Positions 18,646-28,592 of a DNA stretch of 64,000 nt are shown here, piece by piece (the first letter of the stretch is position 1; every line of letters starts with the position of its first letter). The notes under the pieces were generated by a model that worked only from the letters and a program-made list of their open reading frames with translations, was not told the origin of the DNA and did no database searches. The stretch covers positions 1 through 64,000 of the forward strand of contig CAVTWT010000007.1 of the NCBI GenBank assembly GCA_963738425.1. Reading direction: 5' to 3'. Source of the DNA: CADEEN01 sp963738425 (lineage in GTDB: Bacteria > Pseudomonadota > Gammaproteobacteria > Burkholderiales > Burkholderiaceae_C). Made by a program: the position numbers and the translations under genes.

Positions 18646-19290
18646 TCAGGCGTCGCGACGTGTCACGAGCGCTGAGGCGGCTTTCGCCAGCGCCGTGATG
18701 CGCGCCCAGTCGCCGGCATTCACCGCATCGGCCGGCGTCAGCCACGAACCGCCGCAGACCTTGACGTTCGGCAACGCCAGGAACTGCGGTGCGGTCTCGG
18801 GCGTGATGCCTCCGGTGGGGCAGAAAGCGACATCGGGGAACGGCCCGGCCAAGGCCTTCAGCATCGGGATGCCGCCGGCTGCCGTGGCCGGAAAGAACTT
18901 CAGGAACGAGAAGCCTTCGGCATTGGCCTGCATGACTTCGCTCGCCGTGGCCACGCCGGGCAGCAGCGGCAGCCCGACCGCGCGACAGGTCTGCGCGATC
19001 TCGCTCGTGTAGCCGGGGCTGACACCGAACTGGCAGCCGGCCTTCTTCGCCGCATGCACGTCGTCCGCCGTGCGCAGCGTGCCGGCGCCGACGATCGCTT
19101 CGGGCACCTGCTTCGCAATCGCTTCGATGCAGGCCAGCGCGGCCTTCGTGCGCAGCGTCACTTCGAGCACACGCACACCGCCGGCGACCAGCGCGCGCGC
19201 CAGCGGCACGGCGTGTTCGACACGCTCCAGCACGATGACCGGAATGACCGGGCCGAAGCTCACGAGTTCGAGAGTGTTCTGGATGTTCAT
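18646..19290 (-). CDS. eda: 2-dehydro-3-deoxy-phosphogluconate (KDPG) aldolase
   Basis: Cleaves KDPG to pyruvate and glyceraldehyde 3-phosphate, the second step of the Entner-Doudoroff pathway. The 214-residue protein has the catalytic E43 in VLEVTLRT, the Schiff-base lysine K131 in FSFLKFFPA and the phosphate-binding FCPTGGI near 158. It lies 10 bp downstream of edd in the same direction, forming an edd-eda operon. Confidence 0.95.
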   Translation of the reverse strand: MNIQNTLELVSFGPVIPVIVLERVEHAVPLARALVAGGVRVLEVTLRTKAALACIEAIAKQVPEAIVGAGTLRTADDVHAAKKAGCQFGVSPGYTSEIAQTCRAVGLPLLPGVATASEVMQANAEGFSFLKFFPATAAGGIPMLKALAGPFPDVAFCPTGGITPETAPQFLALPNVKVCGGSWLTPADAVNAGDWARITALAKAASALVTRRDA

Positions 19291-19300
19291 GGTGTTGTCC

Positions 19301-21119
<1,819 letters not shown>

Positions 21120-21130
21120 CGGACCTCCGT

Positions 21131-21172
21131 GATGTAACCAGTGCACTGATTTTGCCGTAATCGAGTTACATC
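21131..21172. promoter_or_regulatory. inverted repeats in the edd-chaC divergent region
   Basis: GATGTAAC (21131-21138) and GTTACATC (21165-21172) are perfect inverted copies separated by 26 bases, and the 10-bp palindrome CAGTGCACTG (21139-21148) lies beside the left arm. They are 12-53 bp upstream of the edd start. TGTAA/TTACA half-sites recall the HexR-type sites that control edd in other proteobacteria, but the spacing differs, so the regulator is not identified. Confidence 0.5.
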
Positions 21173-21212
21173 GTCAAAACAACAGGCGCGGCTTTTGCGA
21201 TCATGCGCGTCG

Positions 21213-21854
21213 ATGGCCCTCAAATCTCCTGCTTTGCCGGTGCCGCCACCGCTCGTGCCCGTGGCGCCGCTGCGCGACCCGCAAGCCCTGCTCACCCGCA
21301 CGCGCCGCGAATGGGGCGGCAAGCGCGACCTGTGGGTCTTTGGCTACGCCTCGCTGCTGTGGAACCCGGAGTTCGAGTTCGACCAGCACCACAGCGCTTT
21401 CGTGCGCGGCTGGCACCGCGCGCTGCGCATGGCCTCGCGCATCAACCGCGGCACGCCCGAGCGGCCGGGCCTCGTCTTTGCGCTGCTGCCCGGCGGTTCC
21501 TGCCATGGCGCGGTCTACCGCGTGCCGCGCGCGCAAGCCTCCGACGCGCTCGAAGCGCTGTGGCAACGCGAAATGCCCACCGGGGTCTACGACCCGCGCT
21601 GGCTGGCGTGCGCGACGCCGAAAGGCGAGGTCAACGCACTGGCCTTCACGCTCAGCCGCAAAAGCCCACAGCACACGGGCCGGCTCAGCGAAGCGCAGAT
21701 GATCGACATCCTGCGTCACGCGCGCGGGCGCTACGGCACGACGCTCGACTACCTGCTTGAAACGGCGAAGAGCCTGGCCGAGCGCGGCGTGAGGGACCGG
21801 GAAATCGAGATGCTCGTCGCGCTGACAAGGCGCCACGGCTTGGCGCCTCAATAG
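21213..21854 (+). CDS. chaC: ChaC-like gamma-glutamylcyclotransferase
   Basis: A 213-residue ChaC-family enzyme, which cleaves glutathione to 5-oxoproline and Cys-Gly in the cytoplasm. It has the substrate-binding motif DLWVFGYASLLWNPEFEF (family GYGSLIW) and the catalytic glutamate in WQREMPTGVYDPRW. The ATG at 21213 is preferred; a TTG at 21195 is possible. The 3' end overlaps the convergent nucleotidyltransferase gene by seven bases. Confidence 0.86.
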   Translation: MALKSPALPVPPPLVPVAPLRDPQALLTRTRREWGGKRDLWVFGYASLLWNPEFEFDQHHSAFVRGWHRALRMASRINRGTPERPGLVFALLPGGSCHGAVYRVPRAQASDALEALWQREMPTGVYDPRWLACATPKGEVNALAFTLSRKSPQHTGRLSEAQMIDILRHARGRYGTTLDYLLETAKSLAERGVRDREIEMLVALTRRHGLAPQ

Positions 21855-22501
21855 AGGTCAGGGGCGAAGGCTGAGGGTTTGAATCCGCTGTCGTCGCCGT
21901 TGCGCTGCCCCTTGAGGTCTTCGCTGGTGTCGATGTCGATCAGCACGCCCGGGTCATCGACTTCGACCGCAAACGACGGGTAGCGCGCCACCAGGCGTCG
22001 CGCGCCTTCGTCGCCGGTCAGGCCGATCAGCTCCGAGTACAGCTCGGCGCTGAAGGCCACCGGGTGGCCACGCCGGCCCTGGTGCTGGGCAAAGGCCACC
22101 GAGTGGCCCGACAGCGCTTGCGCCACGGCTTGCAGCGTGCTCGGCTTGACGCGCGGCATGTCGGCCGGCAGCAGCAGCCAGCCGGGGGCACCGGACCGGG
22201 CCGCAACGCCCGCAGCGATCGAGTCGCCCATGCCGCGGCCCCGAATCGGGGCGGCCTTGGGCACCACCAGCACGTCGCGCGCCGCCACGTCTTGATGTGC
22301 CAGCGGTGCCAACTCGGCCGTCGTGACGACGAGCACGGGCAAGCCACTGGCCAGGGCATGGCGCAGCGTCAGCGACATCACGGCAGCGGCGATGCCGTTG
22401 TTGTCGTTGTCGTCCAGCAGTTGCTCGAGCTTGTGCCCGGCGCCGGTGTAGCGGCTGCCCAGGCCGGCGGCAAGCACGATGACGGTGGGCGGTGGCGTCA
22501 T
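21848..22501 (-). CDS. MobA-like NTP transferase
   Basis: A 217-residue nucleotidyltransferase related to MobA/MocA molybdopterin cytidylyl- or guanylyltransferases. It has VIVLAAGLGSRYTGAGHKLEQLL near the N terminus as the nucleotide-binding loop with its lysine, LLLPADMPRVKP near residue 113 with the metal-binding aspartate, GHPVAFSAELY and a C-terminal DIDTSEDL. Paralogues serve molybdenum cofactor maturation in xanthine dehydrogenase-like enzymes, but no such genes are nearby. Confidence 0.75.
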   Translation of the reverse strand: MTPPPTVIVLAAGLGSRYTGAGHKLEQLLDDNDNNGIAAAVMSLTLRHALASGLPVLVVTTAELAPLAHQDVAARDVLVVPKAAPIRGRGMGDSIAAGVAARSGAPGWLLLPADMPRVKPSTLQAVAQALSGHSVAFAQHQGRRGHPVAFSAELYSELIGLTGDEGARRLVARYPSFAVEVDDPGVLIDIDTSEDLKGQRNGDDSGFKPSAFAPDLY

Positions 22502-22621
22502 GAAAGCGATACTTCATTCGGTGTTTTCTTGAGGTCAAGAATCGTCGCCACACGCAACGGTGTCACCGGGTCGTGTACCTAGGGTCTATCACGTAGTAAG
22601 AATTGCGGATGGCCTGACACT

Positions 22622-22627
22622 TATGCT
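22622..22627 (+). promoter_or_regulatory. pdxH -10 box close to the start codon
   Basis: TATGCT lies six bases before the pdxH ATG, in the same arrangement as at hutC and gloA. There is no Shine-Dalgarno sequence between it and the ATG and no strong -35 box at 17 bases, so this is a weaker prediction of a leaderless start. Confidence 0.35.
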
Positions 22628-22633
22628 TCAACC

Positions 22634-23287
22634 ATGAACACATCACCGAGCGGCGCCGACATCGCCGCACTGCGCAAGAGCTACGAGCGCGCCGAACTCG
22701 ACGAGGCCGCGTCGGACGCGAACCCCTTGCAGCAGTTCGACCAGTGGCTGCGCGAGGCCATCGCCGCGCAAGTGCCCGAGCCGAACGCGATGACGCTGGC
22801 CACCGTGAGCGCCGAGGGCCGGCCTTCGACGCGCATCGTCCTGATCAAGGGCTACGACGCGCGCGGCCTCGTCTGGTACACGAACTACGAGAGCCGCAAG
22901 GGCCGCGAGCTGGCCGCCAACCCGCAGGCGGCGCTGCAATTCCACTGGGTCGAGCTGGAGCGCGTGGTCCGCATCGAGGGCCGCGTCGAGTTGGCGAGTG
23001 CCGAAGAAAGCGATGCGTACTACGCGACGCGACCGCTCGATTCACGCCTGGGCGCCTGGGCCTCGCCGCAAAGCCAGGTCATCAGCTCACGCGCCGTGCT
23101 CGTCGCCAATGCCGCCAAGGCTGCCGTCCGGCATGGTTTGAGCCCGTCGCGGCCGCCGCACTGGGGCGGATACCGGCTCGTGCCCGAGGCCTGGGAGTTC
23201 TGGCAGGGGCGCAAGAGCCGGCTGCACGACCGGCTGCGCTACCGGCAAGAGGGTGCGGCTTGGGTGCGAGAGCGTCTCGCACCTTGA
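22634..23287 (+). CDS. pdxH: pyridoxamine 5'-phosphate oxidase
   Basis: FMN-dependent oxidase that makes pyridoxal 5'-phosphate from pyridoxamine or pyridoxine 5'-phosphate, in vitamin B6 synthesis and salvage. The 217-residue protein has family blocks AMTLATVSAEGRPSTRIVLI, KGYDARGLVWYTNYESRKG, VRIEGRVE and the C-terminal PEAWEFWQGRKSRLHDRLRY, whose Trp, Gln and Arg residues contact FMN and substrate. It is a single gene followed by a hairpin repeat. Confidence 0.95.
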   Translation: MNTSPSGADIAALRKSYERAELDEAASDANPLQQFDQWLREAIAAQVPEPNAMTLATVSAEGRPSTRIVLIKGYDARGLVWYTNYESRKGRELAANPQAALQFHWVELERVVRIEGRVELASAEESDAYYATRPLDSRLGAWASPQSQVISSRAVLVANAAKAAVRHGLSPSRPPHWGGYRLVPEAWEFWQGRKSRLHDRLRYRQEGAAWVRERLAP

Positions 23288-23300
23288 CCATCGCTGCAGA

Positions 23301-23360
23301 CCCTTCGACAAGCTCAGGGCGAACGGGAAGCCACCGTTCGGGCTGAGCCTGTCGAAGCCC
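23301..23360. repeat. CTTCGACAAGCTCAG-type hairpin repeat
   Basis: CCCTTCGACAAGCTCAGGGC (from 23301) pairs imperfectly with GGGCTGAGCCTGTCGAAGCC (to 23359), with inner arms GAACGG/CCGTTC. I recall this TTCGACAGGCTCAGCCCGAACGG-like element as widespread between genes in beta- and other proteobacteria. It sits between the convergent ends of pdxH and the receptor gene, where it could act as a bidirectional transcription stop. Confidence 0.8.
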
Positions 23361-23364
23361 ATCT

Positions 23365-25407
23365 TCACCAGGCCACGCGCAGCCCCAGCGTCGCCGAGCG
23401 ACCCGGCAACGGCGACAACTCGCGCGCCGTGCGCAACGCCGCAGCGTTGAACGCGAGTCGATCGCCGACGTTGTCGATGCGCGCGAACCACAGCGCCTCG
23501 ACGCCTGCCCATGGCTGACGCCAGCTTGCGCTCATGTCGAGCAGCGTTGCGCTCGCCGTCGGCACATCGGCGGCCGGCACGCGGGTTTGTCGGGCGAGGT
23601 GGCGCACGGTGGCCGATGCCGTCCACGGCCCTTGCGACGCTTCCAAACCGAAACGTGCGCGCAGCGGCGGCAAGCGCGCCAGCGGTTCGCCGCTGTTGCG
23701 GTTGGTGCCGCGCACCAGGTCGAGCGCGCTCACCAGGTCCAGCACCCACGGGCTCTCGACCAAGCGCGTCTTGCCCTCCAGCTCGAAGCCTGCGAGCCGC
23801 GCGCGCACGGCGCGGAACGCGACCTCGGGCAATGACTCGACGGTGTTGCCGGTGGCATCGAGCGCGATGTAGCGCGAGAAGCGCGTCGTGAAGACCTGCG
23901 CCTTCCACTGCGACGCACCCGACGTCCACTGCGCACCGAGCTCGGCATGCGCGCTGCGCTCGACGCCGAGCGACGGGTCGCCGACCTCGAACGCACCGGT
24001 CGCCACATGCACACCGTTGGCGAAGAGCTCGTAGTAGGTCGGCGCGCGCTCGGTGTGCCCGACTTGCGCCGTCAGCGCCAGCGCCTTCGACAGCGGCAGC
24101 GCCACGCCGAGCGAGGCGCTCACCGGCGAGAAACGGCGCTCGGCCGCGGCACCGAAGCGCGGCTCGACGGCGCCAGGCGCATCGCCGGCAGATGCGACTC
24201 GCACCCGCTCGGCGCGCACACCGCCGTTGATCGACAACGCCGAGCCCTTCCACTCTTCGAGCAGAAAGAGCGCGCCGCTGCGCGTGCCGGTGTCGGGCAC
24301 GAAGGCTTCTTCGCCGAGCGCAGAGAAGTCGAGCTTCTCGAGCTGCGTGCCGAAGACGCCACGCAACGCGCCTCCGGCCAAGGGCAGCGGCGCATGCTGC
24401 GCCTGCACGCGCAGCTCCGAGCCGCGGCTGTTGAACGTCGTGCCGACCTCGCCGCTGCCTTCGACTTCCTGGTGCTGGTAGCGCGTGTGGCTGGCGCTCC
24501 ACTCGATGCGCTCGATCGGCCCGCCGAGCTTGCGCTCACCGGCGAACTGCGCACGGTCGCGCTTCATGTCGATGGTGACGTCGGGCTCGACCGTCACGCC
24601 GTAGTTGTTGCGGTAGGTGTCGATCGACGCGCCGACATAGCCCTCGGCATCGGACCACGACGCGCCGACCGCGCCGGCCTTGCTGTCGCCGGCGGAGTTG
24701 ACGACGCGCGTGCGCGGCTCGCCGGGCACGCCCTCTTCCACCGGCGTGAAGCGCGGCACACGCAGATCGCTGCTCTTGCGCGCGGCCACGTCGGCATGCC
24801 AGTTGAAGCCACCGGCGCCGCCTTCCAGCACGGCAGCCCCCGCGCGCTCGCGCGCCGCGCCGCCGAAGCGCAATTCAGCACGGCCGCCCAGGCCGGTGAG
24901 CGCCGTGCGTGGCACGCGGTTGTCGATCGCATTGACGACACCGCCGGTGGCGCTGCCGCCATAGAGCAAGGCAGCAGGACCGCGCAGCACTTCGAAGCGC
25001 TCGACCACCAGCGGGTCGATGGCCGCGGCGTGGTCGAACGAGAGGCTCGACGCATCGACCGCCGCGCCGCCGTTGTCGAGCAGGCGGATGCGGTCACCGT
25101 CCAGGCCACGGATGACCGGCCGGCTCGACTGCGGGCCGAAGCCGGTGGCCGCCACGCCGGGCAGGCCAGAGAGCGTGTCACCGAGCGTTCCGCTGCGCGC
25201 GCGGGTCAGCGCATCGCCGCCGAGCACGCTGCTGGGTGCGCCGAGTTCGTTGCGCAGCGGGTTGCCGGTGATGACGATGGTGGTGGTACTGGTCGTGGTG
25301 CTGGTGGATGAAGTGCTTTGCTGCGCCATTGCAGCAGGAGCGCCGAAGGCCAGAACGGCCAGCACCGAAGCGCGCCGGCGAAACGGCGCGCGCAATTGAG
25401 ATCGCAT
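23365..25407 (-). CDS. TonB-dependent outer-membrane receptor (ZnuD-like)
   Basis: A 680-residue TonB-dependent receptor. It has a signal peptide (ASVLAVLAFGAPAAMAQQ), a Thr/Ser-rich linker, a plug domain at about 45-155 (VVERFEVLRGPAALLYGGSA is the plug hallmark) and a 22-strand-type beta barrel ending in the aromatic LRVAW. GAGGA precedes the ATG. It is the last gene of a leftward operon with a DUF2946-like His-rich protein, a DUF3299 protein, an FtsX-type permease and an ATPase. This context and the barrel resemble ZnuD zinc receptors. Zinc as substrate is inference from neighbours. Confidence 0.82.
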   Translation of the reverse strand: MRSQLRAPFRRRASVLAVLAFGAPAAMAQQSTSSTSTTTSTTTIVITGNPLRNELGAPSSVLGGDALTRARSGTLGDTLSGLPGVAATGFGPQSSRPVIRGLDGDRIRLLDNGGAAVDASSLSFDHAAAIDPLVVERFEVLRGPAALLYGGSATGGVVNAIDNRVPRTALTGLGGRAELRFGGAARERAGAAVLEGGAGGFNWHADVAARKSSDLRVPRFTPVEEGVPGEPRTRVVNSAGDSKAGAVGASWSDAEGYVGASIDTYRNNYGVTVEPDVTIDMKRDRAQFAGERKLGGPIERIEWSASHTRYQHQEVEGSGEVGTTFNSRGSELRVQAQHAPLPLAGGALRGVFGTQLEKLDFSALGEEAFVPDTGTRSGALFLLEEWKGSALSINGGVRAERVRVASAGDAPGAVEPRFGAAAERRFSPVSASLGVALPLSKALALTAQVGHTERAPTYYELFANGVHVATGAFEVGDPSLGVERSAHAELGAQWTSGASQWKAQVFTTRFSRYIALDATGNTVESLPEVAFRAVRARLAGFELEGKTRLVESPWVLDLVSALDLVRGTNRNSGEPLARLPPLRARFGLEASQGPWTASATVRHLARQTRVPAADVPTASATLLDMSASWRQPWAGVEALWFARIDNVGDRLAFNAAALRTARELSPLPGRSATLGLRVAW

Positions 25408-25494
25408 GGGAGAAATCCTCGCGGGGCGTGCGCATCGCACGCATGACAAGAGCCGCGCTGCCGCATCGACAGCGGCAGACACAGCAACGGACTG

Positions 25495-25860
25495 TCAGGC
25501 GAGGAAGATCGGCGGCCCGCGGGCGTGGTAGCCGCACGCGCAAGTTGCACACCGCGGCGCGACCGGTGGGGCAGCAAACGCCGTGGCGGGCATTGCAAAC
25601 ACACAGGCGTGCAGCGATGGCGCGACGCCATCGGCGTGGCTCAGCTGGTCGAGCAGCTGGCATTGCACAGAGCCTTCGTCGTGCTGTCCGTCGAAGGCGT
25701 TGCGCTCGTGATCGTGATCGTGTTCACCGCTGGCAGCGGCCACGCCATGGGCTTGCGGGTGCGCCACGCCGTGCGCCAGGCCAACGGCCTGCGCGAGCAG
25801 CAGCGCCAGCGCCGCGAAGAGCGCGGCGCCGCGGCGGCGAACGGCGCTCAGAGACAACAT
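25495..25860 (-). CDS. His-rich exported DUF2946-like protein
   Basis: A 121-residue protein with a signal peptide (ALFAALALLLAQAVGLAHG). A His/Asp cluster (HPQAHGVAAASGEHDHDHE) and the CQLLDQLSHAD block suggest metal binding; the latter is what DUF2946 proteins carry. Two C-terminal cysteines lie in CATCACGYHA. The start overlaps the DUF3299 stop by one base, so they are translated together. A role as a periplasmic zinc or copper buffer for the adjacent receptor is plausible but unproven. Confidence 0.68.
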   Translation of the reverse strand: MLSLSAVRRRGAALFAALALLLAQAVGLAHGVAHPQAHGVAAASGEHDHDHERNAFDGQHDEGSVQCQLLDQLSHADGVAPSLHACVFAMPATAFAAPPVAPRCATCACGYHARGPPIFLA

Positions 25861-26444
25861 CAGGGCGCGGGGGTCGCTTCGGTGACGCGGTAGAAGAGAC
25901 CGTACTGGTCGTTCTCCAGCGCCGCGAACTTGCCTTCGATGGCCACCGGCTCGATCGAGTACTTCACCGGGATCTTGCTGCGCACTTCGATCAGGCCCTG
26001 CGGCCCGGCCGGCACGCAGAAGCCGCAGGTCGTGGGCACGGCCGAGAGCAGGAAGTGCTTCTGCCGGTCACCCGGTTCGAGCGGCATCATGAAGCCCTGC
26101 ACGCGCACGGTCTTGTCGTTCATCGCCTTCACCGGGCCTGGGAAGACCGGCGCCACGCGGTTCTTCTCCATCTTCGTTTCGACGGACGAGAGCAGCTTCC
26201 AGGAGATCACACCGTCGCGTTCTTCGAGCGGTTTGACGAGGCTGCGCGGATCGTGAAAGCCCGCGCCCTGCCCCGGCGCGGCAGCGGCCTTCGGCGGCAC
26301 ACGCTGCTCGATCGGCGGTGCCAGTTGCGCCGCCACGCTCGTCGCGAACAGAAGCCAAGCTGCCGCCGCGGATCCGGCTTGGCCGGTCCGCCAGCGGCGC
26401 CCCCTTGAGGGGGAGGCGCCAAAGGCGCTTCGGGGGTGGTTCAT
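25860..26444 (-). CDS. DUF3299 periplasmic protein
   Basis: About 194 residues. The mature part has DUF3299 features: DGVISWKLLSSVETKM, VRVQGFMMPLEPGDRQKHFL and the Cys-containing TTCGFCVPAGPQGLIEV. A hydrophobic export signal (AAAAWLLFATSVAAQ) ends near residue 40. The first 24 codons, including the ATG at 26444, lie inside a dispersed repeat, so the usual start may have been supplied by the repeat. DUF3299 genes accompany FtsX-type ABC transporters in zinc-starvation loci of Pseudomonas, as I recall, which supports a metal role here. Confidence 0.75.
   Translation of the reverse strand: MNHPRSAFGASPSRGRRWRTGQAGSAAAAWLLFATSVAAQLAPPIEQRVPPKAAAAPGQGAGFHDPRSLVKPLEERDGVISWKLLSSVETKMEKNRVAPVFPGPVKAMNDKTVRVQGFMMPLEPGDRQKHFLLSAVPTTCGFCVPAGPQGLIEVRSKIPVKYSIEPVAIEGKFAALENDQYGLFYRVTEATPAP
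26354..26444. repeat. dispersed CCCCCGAAGCGG/CCCCTCAAGGGG element, copy 2
   Basis: On the minus strand it reads ATGAACCACCCCCGAAGCGC and continues with the hairpin TCCCCCTCAAGGGGGCGCCG and the tail GGATCCGCGGCGG, matching the copy at 18543-18632 for about 90 bases. It overlaps the 5' end of the DUF3299 gene. Confidence 0.8.
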
Positions 26445-26455
26445 CTCTTCTCCGA

Positions 26456-26707
26456 TCAATGCTCGTGGCGCATGCCGCAGTACTTGCCGATCGCCAAGCC
26501 TTTGCATGATGCCTGAAGCTCCTTGTGGCACACGTCCTCGGTCTTGCCCGCCTCCAGGCACTTGGCCGCGGCCTCGTGCGCCGCCGCCATGGCGCGGTGG
26601 CGCACAACGTCCTTCTTTGCGTCTTCGCTCACCGCCGCGGGCTTGGTCTGCGCCAACGCGGCGCCTGCAACAAAAAGCGCCGCCAGCGCGAATGCATGGA
26701 ACTTCAT
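26456..26707 (-). CDS. small periplasmic Cys/His protein
   Basis: An 83-residue exported protein: signal peptide (FALAALFVAGAALAQ), then a helical domain with four cysteines in AAKCLEAGKTEDVCHKELQA and SCKGLAIGKYCGMRHEH, likely two disulfides or a metal site. It lies between the permease and DUF3299 genes in the metal-uptake-like operon. I do not know a named family for it. Confidence 0.65.
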   Translation of the reverse strand: MKFHAFALAALFVAGAALAQTKPAAVSEDAKKDVVRHRAMAAAHEAAAKCLEAGKTEDVCHKELQASCKGLAIGKYCGMRHEH

Positions 26708-26730
26708 CGAACGACTCCCAAGAATGTTGA

Positions 26731-27936
26731 CTACCGAGGCGCCTGCATCAGGCGCGAAACATCCAGGCGCAGCGCCCGCCACGCCGGCAATGCTGCGGCC
26801 AGCAAGGCCAACAGCAATGTGCCCACGAACAACCAGAGCAGCGGCAGCGACCACCACCACGCCGTGACATGGAGCGAGCGTTGACGCGCCAGTTCCCAAG
26901 CTAGCACAGCTGTCAAGCCCTGGGCCAGCAGCAGGCCGAGCGCCGCGCCAAGCAGGGCCAGCAGAAGCGCCTCCGCAAACACCAGCGCCGCAACGCGGCG
27001 CGGCGGCGCGCCGAGCATGCGCAGCATCGCCAGATCGGGTTCGCGCTCGCGCACCGCATGCACCAGGCCGACGAAAACGCTCGCCGCCGCGGCCAGCATC
27101 AGGACGATGCCAAAGCCCTGCAGCACATCGGTGCCCGCGCCCACCATGCGCAGCAGCCGCGCCGACTCCAAGGCCGGCGCCGCCGCTTGCAGCCCGTCCT
27201 GCGCGTTGACCCAGCGTGGCACCGACACGGCCGCCAGCGGCGAGCGGTAGCCCACAAGCAGCAGCGTCACCTCGCGCTCGGCTTCGAGCAGCTTGCGGTC
27301 TTCGTCATCCACAGCCAACGCGGTTTCGTGCACCGCCCACACCGATTGCAGATCCGTCAGCACCAGTCGGTCGAGCACGCAGCCGCAACGCGCGAGGCGG
27401 CCGGTCACCTTGTATGGCGTGTCGCCATGCGCCTCACCGCTCGCGCCCAGGCCGTGCGTGCCGACGAACACGTCGCCGACCTTCAAGCCGGTGTCGCGAA
27501 TCACGTCGGCACCGAGCACGGCTTCGAGTTTCTCGGTCCAGAACGCACCCTCGGCCAACTGCATGCCATACAGCGCCGGGTACTGCAGCGTCGTGCCGAC
27601 AATGCGAAAGCCCTTCAGGCTGTCGCCGAGCGACAGCGGCACCACGCGCCCCACCAGCGGGTGCTCGAGCAGCGTCTTGATGGCGCTGCGCGGGATGTTG
27701 CCGCTGGGCACATCGATGTGAAACACGCCGGCGAGGATGAGTTGCAGCGGGCTGCCCTTGGCGCCGACGACGAGGTCGATGCCTGCCAGGTCTCGCTGCA
27801 CGCCGCGCTCGACCTGCTCACCGACGACGATGACGAAGCTCATCGCCGCCACGCCGAGCGCGAGCAGCGCCAGGTTCAGCGCCGCCACGAGCGGGCGCGC
27901 CCAGAGGTAGCGCCAGGCGAGTGCGATCAGTCTCAT
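26731..27936 (-). CDS. FtsX-like ABC transporter permease
   Basis: A 401-residue MacB/LolC-type permease. It has an N-terminal helix (LVAALNLALLALGVAAMSFV), a large periplasmic domain of about 230 residues and three C-terminal helices forming the FtsX domain (REREPDLAMLRMLGAPPRRV is the conserved coupling segment). Its start overlaps the ATPase stop by four bases. Transporters of this class usually move lipoproteins or peptides or act mechanically and do not import metal ions themselves. Here it may service periplasmic metal-handling proteins. Confidence 0.85.
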   Translation of the reverse strand: MRLIALAWRYLWARPLVAALNLALLALGVAAMSFVIVVGEQVERGVQRDLAGIDLVVGAKGSPLQLILAGVFHIDVPSGNIPRSAIKTLLEHPLVGRVVPLSLGDSLKGFRIVGTTLQYPALYGMQLAEGAFWTEKLEAVLGADVIRDTGLKVGDVFVGTHGLGASGEAHGDTPYKVTGRLARCGCVLDRLVLTDLQSVWAVHETALAVDDEDRKLLEAEREVTLLLVGYRSPLAAVSVPRWVNAQDGLQAAAPALESARLLRMVGAGTDVLQGFGIVLMLAAAASVFVGLVHAVREREPDLAMLRMLGAPPRRVAALVFAEALLLALLGAALGLLLAQGLTAVLAWELARQRSLHVTAWWWSLPLLWLFVGTLLLALLAAALPAWRALRLDVSRLMQAPR

Positions 27937-28583
27937 GAGGCCAGGGCCAGGACGCTGGCGCCCGGCATGCGGGCCGCCACCCGCGCATCGTGCGTGGCAA
28001 TCACGAGCGTGGCGTTCGTCTCTTTCGCCGAATCGGCCAGCAAGCCGATCACCGCGTCGCTCATCGCATCGTCGAGGTTCGCTGTCGGCTCGTCGGCCAG
28101 CAGCACGCGCGGCTGGCGCATCAGCGCGCGCGCCAGCGCCACGCGCTGTGCTTGTCCGACGGAGAGCTCGTGCGGACGTCGTGCACTAAGCGCCGTCAGG
28201 CCCAAGCGCTCCAACAGCGAACCCACGCGCGTTGTGTCCACCGCCGCGCCGCAGGCAATGAACGGCAGCGCCAGGTTCTCCGCGACCGTGAGGCTTTCGC
28301 TCAGGTGCAGGCGCTGCGGCACGAAGCCCAGCGCCTGACCGCGCCACGCATCACGCTGGCCGCGCGGCAATGCACCTACGTCCGTACCGCCAACGATCAC
28401 CTTGCCAGCGCGCGGCGTCAGCAAGCCGGCGATCAATGCCAGCAAGGTGCTCTTGCCCGAGCCCGACGGCCCACGCAGCAGGATCTGTGCGCCCTGCTCT
28501 GCCTCGAAGTCGGCAAAGCGAAGCGCCGGCCCCGATCGGGGGCCGGCGCTCCATGCGAACTCGAGACTTTGCAGCGCCAGCAT
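27933..28583 (-). CDS. ABC transporter ATP-binding protein (LolD/MacB type)
   Basis: A 216-residue ATPase with Walker A GPSGSGKST near 38, Q-loop LGFVPQRLHL, signature LSVGQAQRVALARAL, Walker B VLLADEPTANLD and the H-loop His in IATHD. It pairs with the FtsX-type permease (four-base overlap). It is the first gene of a leftward operon and starts 9 bp after the msrA stop, so read-through from msrA is possible. I saw no Zur box at its start. Confidence 0.9.
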   Translation of the reverse strand: MLALQSLEFAWSAGPRSGPALRFADFEAEQGAQILLRGPSGSGKSTLLALIAGLLTPRAGKVIVGGTDVGALPRGQRDAWRGQALGFVPQRLHLSESLTVAENLALPFIACGAAVDTTRVGSLLERLGLTALSARRPHELSVGQAQRVALARALMRQPRVLLADEPTANLDDAMSDAVIGLLADSAKETNATLVIATHDARVAARMPGASVLALAS

Positions 28584-28592
28584 CGACCTGCG

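Noticed and set aside
21131..21172. Firm assignment of a HexR operator
   Set aside because: The half-sites are too far apart for a standard HexR palindrome, so I left the regulator unnamed.
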